A stretch of DNA of 24,899 bases from Methanobacteriota archaeon. GTDB lineage: Archaea; Thermoplasmatota; Poseidoniia; Poseidoniales; Poseidoniaceae. Numbering within the stretch: the stretch's first letter is position 1; every line of letters starts with the position of its first letter. The notes beneath the pieces were generated by a model, which was not told where the DNA came from, ran no database searches, and was given only the letters and a program-made list of their open reading frames with translations. Location of the stretch: contig JABJFP010000212.1 in NCBI GenBank assembly GCA_018662715.1, forward strand, positions 1-24,899, in the 5' to 3' direction. A program made the translations under genes and the position numbers. Positions 15,636 through 22,639 of the stretch are shown here, piece by piece.

Positions 15636-15664
15636 ACCCCCTCTTGTTGTGACTCTTTTTTCGT

Positions 15665-15690
15665 GTTTCATATCAAAAAATACGCGAAAC
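15665..15690 (+). promoter_or_regulatory. Candidate promoter of the cytochrome oxidase operon
   Basis: An AT-rich stretch (CATATCAAAAAATAC, 15669-15683) is flanked by GTTTC (15665-15669) and GAAAC (15686-15690). As TATA box it would start transcription near 15700-15708, giving a leader of about 65 bases. That leader contains AAGGGG (15726-15731) paired with CCCCTT (15741-15746) and then AAGGAGG at 15760-15766, a strong Shine-Dalgarno 4 bases before the coxB ATG. Confidence 0.45.
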
Positions 15691-15770
15691 GGAAGGCTGG
15701 TGAGCCGCGCGAGGGATATGGAAAGAAGGGGTGCTTCTAGCCCCTTGCAACAAACGCTTAAGGAGGGGCT

Positions 15771-16802
15771 ATGCGGCGGGATAATCAAGGTGATTCCATG
15801 GTCGCGGAAGATACGGTATTCTCTGTTCTCTATGATAAATTCATGTTTTGGTCTATTCTCGTTGGAATTCTAACCTTCGGATGGATGTTCATCGCTATGT
15901 TGCGATACCGCGACGGTGTTGAACCGGACACGACTGACATCGACCATATTGAGGTGGGGTCATTCCCGGTCGACCGGCACAATACACCACTGGAAGTTGT
16001 GTTTTACCTCGCGCCAACTGTCATCGTTTTGTGGCTTATTGTCCTCGCTGTGTCCTCTAACGCCGCAGTATGGGTCATCCCTGCTGAGGATGAAGCACAC
16101 AACATGAAAATCACTGGAAAACAATGGTTTTGGGACTTTGAATACGAAGACAGCCTTACGTGGGAAGATGATGAGGCGCTTACCTCAATCAACGTTGACT
16201 GGTCAAATCTAGGCAACCTCTATGTTAACGCCAGCGGTTCAGAAGCGACCAATGTCACCGTCACCGTAGATGGAGTTGCAAGCGACTATGCCCTTGACCA
16301 ACTTACCTCTTCCTTGGAACTTGATCCGAGAGAAGAAAACAGTGGAATTGATTATTTTAATCCAACATACTACTCATTCATTGAGGTGACAAACGCAGAC
16401 GGAGATGTTCTTCATACCTGGATGCACATCCCAGTGGACCACAAATTCTCATCCGCAGCAAATGAACCCATGATTCTACCTTGTGACACATCCGTTGTAT
16501 TCAATATGAAATCACTACCTAGCGACGAATCAAACCCAAATTATGTCGGAGTCCAGCATTCATTCTGGCTCCCTGAGTGGGGTGTCAAAGAAGATTTGGT
16601 TCCTGGCCACGCAGAGGGTACATGGATGACCGTTATGCCTGATGACCCTGGAATGTTCCCCATCAAATGTGCAGAATACTGCGGAAATCAACATGCTTAC
16701 ATGACAGGTGATGTCAAAATTGTCGCTGCAGAAGGTATGAATTGCAACGAAGACACCGGCGTGAAGAAGACCGGAAATTCTGAAGACGGAGGTGACTACT
16801 GA
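15771..16802 (+). CDS. coxB: Cytochrome c oxidase subunit II (CuA)
   Basis: 343 residues. Two transmembrane helices (about 24-44 and 76-96), then the conserved 'QWFWDFEYED' (118-127) and an extracellular cupredoxin domain with the full CuA site: His263 in 'VQHSFWLPEWG', and Cys300, Glu302, Cys304, His308 and Met311 in 'CAEYCGNQHAYM'. It accepts electrons from a c-type cytochrome or small copper protein and passes them to subunit I. There is no fused cytochrome c. An extra stretch of roughly 80-90 residues (about 128-215) separates the FEY motif from the 'MILPCDTSVVFNMKS' strand, longer than in usual subunit II. The ATG is fixed by AAGGAGG. The stop overlaps the coxA start (TGATG). Confidence 0.96.
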   Translation: MRRDNQGDSMVAEDTVFSVLYDKFMFWSILVGILTFGWMFIAMLRYRDGVEPDTTDIDHIEVGSFPVDRHNTPLEVVFYLAPTVIVLWLIVLAVSSNAAVWVIPAEDEAHNMKITGKQWFWDFEYEDSLTWEDDEALTSINVDWSNLGNLYVNASGSEATNVTVTVDGVASDYALDQLTSSLELDPREENSGIDYFNPTYYSFIEVTNADGDVLHTWMHIPVDHKFSSAANEPMILPCDTSVVFNMKSLPSDESNPNYVGVQHSFWLPEWGVKEDLVPGHAEGTWMTVMPDDPGMFPIKCAEYCGNQHAYMTGDVKIVAAEGMNCNEDTGVKKTGNSEDGGDY

Positions 16803-19135
16803 TGCGTGGGCGAGTTTCAATCATCTTGGGAGTCCTTCTTCTTGCGCTCGTTGCAACACCACAATTTACTGCTATTCCATCAGGAATCGGTTCTGCTGGT
16901 GACCAAGGTTGTTCTTGTCACGGTGGAGCATCACCGGATACAAGCGTTGTTGTCGATGGGCTTCCTGAAGTATACAACGCCAGTGAAACCTACACCTTCA
17001 CCGTGACCGTCATCAACGATGTCATGGAACTCCATGACGGCGGTGGCGACGACTGGAACGGACGAGCTGGAGGATATCGAATTTTGACAACCCACGGAAG
17101 TATTGTTGCTATCCCTAACACGCTTGGACAAGAGATGGACGGTGGACTCACCCATACCACGGAAGCAAACACTGTTCGTTCATGGACGTTTGAATGGACT
17201 GCTCCTGCAGCAGATGATGAAAACGTTGAGATGACCATTTACGGAAACGCTGTAAACGGTGGTGCCGGCTCCGGAGGAGACTATTGGAATGAAGCAAGCG
17301 TTTCCATTGCTGGAATCAACGCTGGAGCACTTGCTCCAAGTGCAAGCGCCTTGGTAATCTTCATCACCGCCATCGGCCTTGCCGTCGGCCTCATATTTGT
17401 TGGAATTCTCTGGGTCTTTTACCGACGCTCACCGGATACGTTCACGATGCAGCGGTTCTGGGATTTCCTCAAGCCATGGCTCACCACCACAGACCACAAG
17501 CAAGTTGGGATCATGTACTTCTTGTTCGGATTCTTCTTCTTCCTTGTTGGAGGTCTACTTGCTCTCTTGTTCCGAATACAACTCGCAGTGCCTGAGAACG
17601 ATTTCCTCACCTATGATGAGTACAATTCCTACTTTACACTGCACGGAACGACTATGATTTTCCTTGCCGCCATGCCAATGATTGCTGGATTCATGAATTA
17701 CGTCCTTCCGCTCCAAATTGGAGCAAAGGACTTGGCGTTCCCAAGAATCAACGCTATGGGACTTTGGCTCCTCGTCTTCTCAACACCACTCATCTTTACT
17801 GGAATCTGGTCTGGAGAAGCTGCCGACATTACATGGGTCATGTACCCTCCTTATTCTTCACTCACGGAATCGAACATGGGCGCTGAACTTGCGAATTACG
17901 GTTCAAACCCAGGAACGACGGCGTTTATCTCAGGTATCCTCATGCTTGGTGCATCCTCAACACTCGGTGGTGTAAACTTCATCACCACCGTATTCACCAT
18001 GCGTGCAAAGGGAGTTACATGGATGAAAATGCCGCTCTTCTCATGGTCGGTCTTCATCAGCGTGTTTATGCTCTACATGTCACTTCCAGCCTTTATCATC
18101 GGCGTCGCTTTCTTGCTCTTTGACCACACCATTGGAACCACCTTCTTCGTAGCGGGTGGAGACCCACTGCTGTTCCAGCATTTGTTCTGGTTCTTCGGCC
18201 ACCCAGAAGTCTACGTCGTGATTGTACCTGCCTTTGGTATTGTATCCGAAGTTCTTGCAACTTCTGCTCGCCGTTCCATCTTTGGATACAAGTCAATGGT
18301 TTTCGCCATGGCCGGTATTGGAATCGTTGGATTCGTAGTATGGGGGCACCATATGCTCACCTCTGGTATGGACCCGTTCTGGCGAGCCGTCTTCATGATC
18401 ACAACAATGTTCGTAGCGATACCAACGGGTGCTAAAATCTTCAATTGGCTTGCTACCCTATGGGGCGGTTCGTTGGTAATGAAGACCCACACACTTTGGT
18501 CACTGGGCTTCATCGTGACCTTCACGCTAGGTGGAATATCTGGAATGTTCTTCCCCGTTTCTGGTATGGACATTCACTTCCACGATTCGTACTTCGTCGT
18601 AGCTCACTTCCACTACGTCTTCATCGGCGGAACTGTCTTCGCACTGTTTTCCGGAGTGTACTACTGGTTCCCCAAGGTCACAGGCCGAAAGATGAACGAA
18701 ACACTCGGTCTCTGGCATTTCCTCGTTGGCTTTTCATCTTACAACGCAGCGTTCTGGCCAATGCACGCTCTTGGAATCATGGGGATGCCCCGACGTACCC
18801 ACAGTTACACTGTTGATTCAGGATTTGCGGAGTACAACATGGCAGTATCGACCTTCGCATTCATCTTCGGAATCAGCCAAATACTCCTGCTATGGAACAT
18901 CATCTACTCCTCACGCCGAGGAGAACCCGTGGGCAAAGACCCTTGGGGCGGATGGTCACTTGAATGGTCCACAACTTCACCCCCACCTACTCCTTCGTTC
19001 CACGAGAACCCTGTGCAAGGTGACATGAACGAAGTCTACGGACATCACAAACCAAAGGGTGAGAAACTCATTGACAAACTGTTGAAAGCCGAACCGAAAG
19101 GAATTGTTGTCGGTAAACTGGAGGGAGAAGAATGA
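16802..19135 (+). CDS. coxA: Cytochrome c oxidase subunit I fused to an N-terminal Reeler-like extracellular domain
   Basis: 777 residues. A signal sequence (1-22) and an extracellular beta domain (about 30-170) resembling Reeler/choice-of-anchor V modules ('GSAGDQGCSCHGG', 'ETYTFTVTVIND', 'GGYRILTTHGSIVA') are joined by an extra helix (181-206) to the heme-copper oxidase core (about 212-705). Heme a ligands are His281 and His604, and heme a3 His602. CuB is bound by His467, His516 and His517, with the cross-linking Tyr471. Glu469 in 'FGHPEVY', Lys545 in 'PTGAKIF' and Asp310 in 'AKDLAFPR' give complete D and K proton channels, placing it in the A1 class. It reduces O2 to water and pumps protons. 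The fusion is unusual; the CSCH motif is one residue short of a CxxCH heme site. The gene overlaps coxB and coxC. Confidence 0.96.
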   Translation: MRGRVSIILGVLLLALVATPQFTAIPSGIGSAGDQGCSCHGGASPDTSVVVDGLPEVYNASETYTFTVTVINDVMELHDGGGDDWNGRAGGYRILTTHGSIVAIPNTLGQEMDGGLTHTTEANTVRSWTFEWTAPAADDENVEMTIYGNAVNGGAGSGGDYWNEASVSIAGINAGALAPSASALVIFITAIGLAVGLIFVGILWVFYRRSPDTFTMQRFWDFLKPWLTTTDHKQVGIMYFLFGFFFFLVGGLLALLFRIQLAVPENDFLTYDEYNSYFTLHGTTMIFLAAMPMIAGFMNYVLPLQIGAKDLAFPRINAMGLWLLVFSTPLIFTGIWSGEAADITWVMYPPYSSLTESNMGAELANYGSNPGTTAFISGILMLGASSTLGGVNFITTVFTMRAKGVTWMKMPLFSWSVFISVFMLYMSLPAFIIGVAFLLFDHTIGTTFFVAGGDPLLFQHLFWFFGHPEVYVVIVPAFGIVSEVLATSARRSIFGYKSMVFAMAGIGIVGFVVWGHHMLTSGMDPFWRAVFMITTMFVAIPTGAKIFNWLATLWGGSLVMKTHTLWSLGFIVTFTLGGISGMFFPVSGMDIHFHDSYFVVAHFHYVFIGGTVFALFSGVYYWFPKVTGRKMNETLGLWHFLVGFSSYNAAFWPMHALGIMGMPRRTHSYTVDSGFAEYNMAVSTFAFIFGISQILLLWNIIYSSRRGEPVGKDPWGGWSLEWSTTSPPPTPSFHENPVQGDMNEVYGHHKPKGEKLIDKLLKAEPKGIVVGKLEGEE

Positions 19136-20520
19136 GTGGTGGAGAAGCGCACGTGGAAAACAGCATCTGGATGCGAGCTGTCTTGATGGGCAGTACCTTC
19201 CTCGTCATTGGTATTCTTGCCTTTGCGACCATGGGAGTTGGCGTAGCCAACATGAGGCACCACGCCTACGAAGAAGCCGTGCATGAGTATGATGATGCAA
19301 AGCACGACTACGAAGAGGCAAAACTCAGCTATGAGAATGCGAAAGCAAACAATGCATCGACCGAAGAAATTGCTGCCCTCAAGGCTACCAAGGACTCTCT
19401 CAAAGACATAAAGGATGATGCACACCATCACGAAGTTGAAGCACACCTTTCCTACCTCACTTGGAGAACTGCCGGAATTACAATTCTCCTGATGTGTGTC
19501 ACCTATGCCAGTTTCATCGGCCTTGGTGGTTTTGTCAACTCAATACAACCTGAGGAAGACGATAGTCACGGGGCTTCCGTTTATGGAGGAGATGACCATG
19601 AACATCACGGGTCAGGTTCACCGATCGTATTTGCGCTTGGTATCATGTTGTTCCTGATGGGATTCCCTGAATTCCAGGCGACACTAAGCGACATGCTCTC
19701 AGGTAATGAAGCCGAATTAGGCGGGCTTGGACTCAGCATGTTTGGACTACTCGTTATCGTACTGGGTGTTTCAAACTGGTGGAGAGAAGACCTACCGTTC
19801 ATCGGTAATGGAGAACAGATTGCAACCTCAGCACCATTTGAAGGACAACACATTCGTAAAGCAGGTTTGTGGGTCTTCATCATGTCTGAAATCATGGTGT
19901 TCGCCACCTTCTTTTCCTCCTACCTCCGTATGCGTACCGAATGGTGCACAGGGTGGCAGGTTGAAGCAGGAAACTGTGAACAAGTAGACATGTTGACCGC
20001 ATCCGATTTCCTTCGCCCAGACGGTGCGGAACTCGGTGGATTAGGTGGACAGGGTGACTTCATGACCCTCCTGCCCGGAGCGATCAACACCTTTGCACTC
20101 ATCGTGTCATCCTACACCATCGTCCTCGCATTGAAGACGGCTAAGAATGCGAACTGGGAAGCTCCAACCGGCTTCATGGGCAAACTCATGCCAACCAAGA
20201 AAGCCGCTGTCCGAAACTACCTCCTGGCAACTCTCTTACTCGGTTCAATGTTTATCGTTCTGAAGTTGATTGAATGGAGCCACTTAGTTGCTGAAGGATT
20301 TACCATCGGAACCCAAGCAGGCAGTATCTTCTACATCTCTACTGGGGCTCACGGCCTCCACGTCTTCATCGGCCTTCTGGTCATGCTCTACCTTGTGTTC
20401 AAAGCGGACACGGTTGAGTTTAACGAGGACAACGCCCAGGGTATCGAATACTTTGGATTGTACTGGCACTTTGTTGATTTGGCGTGGGTCGTTATCTTCC
20501 CAGCCTTCTACTTGTATTGA
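19132..20520 (+). CDS. coxC: Cytochrome c oxidase subunit III with N-terminal coiled-coil extension
   Basis: 462 residues. The canonical seven-helix subunit III lies in about 163-461, with conserved Glu253 in 'AGLWVFIMSEIMVFATFFSS', 'ISTGAHGLHVFIGL' and the C-terminal 'YWHFVDLAWVVIFP'. In front are two extra helices (14-39 and 108-135) that bracket a charged heptad-type coiled coil (about 43-108, Glu/Asp/Lys/Ala-rich). A His/Asp-rich loop follows (141-161, 'DDHEHHG'). If the N terminus is cytoplasmic, the coiled coil is extracellular. Subunit III stabilises the catalytic core and its oxygen and proton access. The ATG overlaps the coxA stop (ATGA, 4 bases), so translation is coupled. Confidence 0.95.
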   Translation: MSGGEAHVENSIWMRAVLMGSTFLVIGILAFATMGVGVANMRHHAYEEAVHEYDDAKHDYEEAKLSYENAKANNASTEEIAALKATKDSLKDIKDDAHHHEVEAHLSYLTWRTAGITILLMCVTYASFIGLGGFVNSIQPEEDDSHGASVYGGDDHEHHGSGSPIVFALGIMLFLMGFPEFQATLSDMLSGNEAELGGLGLSMFGLLVIVLGVSNWWREDLPFIGNGEQIATSAPFEGQHIRKAGLWVFIMSEIMVFATFFSSYLRMRTEWCTGWQVEAGNCEQVDMLTASDFLRPDGAELGGLGGQGDFMTLLPGAINTFALIVSSYTIVLALKTAKNANWEAPTGFMGKLMPTKKAAVRNYLLATLLLGSMFIVLKLIEWSHLVAEGFTIGTQAGSIFYISTGAHGLHVFIGLLVMLYLVFKADTVEFNEDNAQGIEYFGLYWHFVDLAWVVIFPAFYLY

Positions 20521-20529
20521 GGTGAGAAC

Positions 20530-20904
20530 ATGGGAGAACACGAAACACACGGAATTATTGAAAACATCTTTGACGGATTGCTTGGAAAGGACATCTACTT
20601 TTGGAACTTTATTGTCCTCATGGTCTTCACATTGTTTGAAGTCGCAGCGGTCTTTTTCTCAGGCATCCCCTTGAAGGCAGTATGGGCCATCCTCATCGGT
20701 GTTGGAATCGTCAAAGGATACGGAATCTCTGCATATTTCATGCACTTGAAGGGTGACCCCCGAATTTACACGAGAACTGCATTGTTCCCGGTAATCTTCG
20801 TTTTGCTTATGCTTTGGGGAATTGGTTTGTCCAACCCTGAGGGAGTCACAGGACTTCCAGCATGGTGCACACCACTTTCAGCAGATTATGCAACAAACCG
20901 TTGA
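20530..20904 (+). CDS. coxD: Cytochrome c oxidase subunit IV (prokaryotic COX4 type)
   Basis: 124 residues with three predicted transmembrane helices (about 22-44, 49-73, 83-102) and the family's helix-2/3 region 'GIVKGYGISAYFMHLKGDPR', which matches the 'lVKa..va.yFMHLk' pattern of small oxidase subunit IV proteins. It aids assembly or stability of the oxidase and has no redox cofactor. GGTGAG lies 4-9 bases before the ATG, directly after the coxC stop. The short C terminus contains one Cys. The SCO gene follows after 11 bases. Confidence 0.88.
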   Translation: MGEHETHGIIENIFDGLLGKDIYFWNFIVLMVFTLFEVAAVFFSGIPLKAVWAILIGVGIVKGYGISAYFMHLKGDPRIYTRTALFPVIFVLLMLWGIGLSNPEGVTGLPAWCTPLSADYATNR

Positions 20905-20915
20905 GTGAGATTTCA

Positions 20916-22475
20916 ATGAACACGAATCGAGCCTTATTGGCTGTTCTACTCACCTGTCTCTTGCTTATGCCGGCTGCTGCCTACAAAGGCAGCAAACTCG
21001 CTCGAAGCCCTGTTGAAGACTTTGTACTCACGGACCAAATGGGTGATGATTTCTCGTTCTATGAAGACAGCAATGAGGTCACAGTTGTTGCTTTTATCTT
21101 CACCCGATGCCCAGACGTATGTCCGGTTATCACTCAGTTGTTGAAAAGTGTTGATGGGGAACTCACAGACACGGAGAAAGACGATGTCACCTTCATTTCC
21201 ATTACTGTTGACCCACGCTATGATTCACCTGAGCGCCTGAAGGAGTTCACCGATATTCATGGAGTCGAGTGGCCTCATCTAACGGGAACTACAGAAGAGT
21301 TGGCTCCTGTCTGGAAGACGTTTGGTGTGGTTGTTCAAGAGAGCGTCATTGATGCTCACGTAATGGATTACCACCCCGGTGAAGCCTCTGTAACCGTCGT
21401 TAACACAACTGGAAATGCTTCTACACACATGTTCGGGCTTTCGGGTTGGACCTTAACTGAAACACTTGCGAATCAACATCAAATCGATATCAACGCCTCT
21501 CTGTCACAATACGGACATTATGTCACCGGAATCGGTGGCGAGGAAGCACCTGGGGATTCATGGTATTGGGAACTTAATGTTTGGAATCAATCAACCAACC
21601 TCTGGGCAGCATCACAAGTTGGCATCGATGATATTGATGCCCTTCAAGAAAACCAACATATTGCTTGGATGCCCTCAAACCTCAACCGCTCTAATCTCTC
21701 TGCACCACTCGTCGAAGATGAAGCAAGTATGACCATCATGTGGAACAATGGAACTGAAGTTCAAGCAAGTATTGACACCTTTGATGGATACCATATCACG
21801 AAAGGTGCACTCAATGATGCAGGCGTCAATGTTACGATCGCTGACTCATCGTATGGCCATTACATGACTTCTCTTGGGGATGAAGATGCTCCCGCCGATA
21901 GTTCTTGGTGGTGGAGCCTCTATCAATGGAACTCTACCAATGCTACATGGGAGACTTCACCTGTCGGGATGGACGGTATTGTGGAACCAAAGCATATTGC
22001 TTGGGCCCCTTCAATTGTAAATGCCTCAGATCTTCCTGCCCCAGTGAAGAATTCAACCCAAGTGGTTTGCAGCGGTCATGGCTGGGAAATGGGATCTGGA
22101 GAAAGTCTGCACTGCATGTGTGATGACGGCTATACATGGGATGAAGGGGACAGAACCTCTTGCGTCGAAGAAGTCAGTGAAGATTTCAATGTCGGCCACT
22201 CAACCATTACTTACATTATCAATGAAAACCGTCAGCCGCTCGTCGTCTGGACGGGAGATAATTGGAAGGTTCCTGACTTCACTGCAGACCTTAGAGAAGT
22301 CCTCGAAAATGACGGCCTGGGCGACAGTGACCCTCTTGAAACACCAGGCATGACCTTCGTTCTGTCTACTCTAGCACTCTGCCTCGCTGTCGTTGTTCGG
22401 CCCTCAAAAGAGAACCGTGGTGAGACATTGAACAAGCGAAAGGGGAAAAAGAGGGAAACCTCCCGCCTCCAATAA
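20916..22475 (+). CDS. SCO1/SenC-like copper chaperone interrupted by two DUF4430-like repeats and an EGF-like module
   Basis: 519 residues. After a signal peptide (1-22), residues 33-152 are the first part of a SCO thioredoxin fold with the copper-binding 'CPDVC' (Cys65, Cys69), 'ISITVDPRYDSPERL' and 'WPHLTGT'. Two tandem repeats of about 110 residues follow (about 155-267 and 268-378), each with a 'YGHYxTxxG', 'W(Y/W)W' and 'HIAW(M/A)PS' signature like DUF4430/transcobalamin-type domains. Next is an EGF-like segment (Cys385, Cys400, Cys402, Cys416). Residues 424-465 ('VGHSTITYIINENRQPLVVW', then a helix) look like the missing end of the SCO fold, with His428 as third copper ligand. A transmembrane anchor (478-495) and a basic tail close it. 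Its expected job is to deliver copper to CuA of subunit II. ATG 20916 follows coxD by 11 bases. Confidence 0.88.
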   Translation: MNTNRALLAVLLTCLLLMPAAAYKGSKLARSPVEDFVLTDQMGDDFSFYEDSNEVTVVAFIFTRCPDVCPVITQLLKSVDGELTDTEKDDVTFISITVDPRYDSPERLKEFTDIHGVEWPHLTGTTEELAPVWKTFGVVVQESVIDAHVMDYHPGEASVTVVNTTGNASTHMFGLSGWTLTETLANQHQIDINASLSQYGHYVTGIGGEEAPGDSWYWELNVWNQSTNLWAASQVGIDDIDALQENQHIAWMPSNLNRSNLSAPLVEDEASMTIMWNNGTEVQASIDTFDGYHITKGALNDAGVNVTIADSSYGHYMTSLGDEDAPADSSWWWSLYQWNSTNATWETSPVGMDGIVEPKHIAWAPSIVNASDLPAPVKNSTQVVCSGHGWEMGSGESLHCMCDDGYTWDEGDRTSCVEEVSEDFNVGHSTITYIINENRQPLVVWTGDNWKVPDFTADLREVLENDGLGDSDPLETPGMTFVLSTLALCLAVVVRPSKENRGETLNKRKGKKRETSRLQ

Positions 22476-22476
22476 A

Positions 22477-22562
22477 GCAGTCGTCGCATAGCCTGGTATT
22501 GCGCCGGATTTGAAATCCGGTGTCCCCGTGACTCGGGAGTTCAAATCTCTCCGACTGCGCCA
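22477..22562 (+). tRNA. tRNA-Ser(UGA)
   Basis: 86-base type II tRNA. The acceptor stem GCAGTCG/CGACTGC is fully paired, with discriminator G and an encoded CCA. The D arm is GCA/TGC with GG in the loop. The anticodon stem CCGGA/TCCGG holds the loop TTTGAAA, giving anticodon UGA (reads UCA codons). A long variable arm (about 22521-22534) and a T arm GGGAG-TTCAAAT-CTCTC complete the cloverleaf. Long variable arm and G73 agree with serine identity. It starts one base after the SCO stop codon, with no TATA box at the expected distance, so it may be processed from the oxidase transcript. Confidence 0.95.
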
Positions 22563-22639
22563 TTTAGCCTGTTTTGAAGGTCGCGAGCCCGTCTGAATTG
22601 AGGGAAGACTTCTCAAACTCCACGCCCCCTCCAAGGACC

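Noticed and set aside
16910..16921. c-type heme site in the CoxA extension
   Set aside because: The motif is CSCH (CxCH), not CxxCH, so covalent heme attachment cannot be claimed.
22477..22562. Selenocysteine tRNA
   Set aside because: The anticodon loop TTTGAAA gives UGA, not UCA, and the acceptor stem has 7 base pairs; it is a normal serine tRNA.
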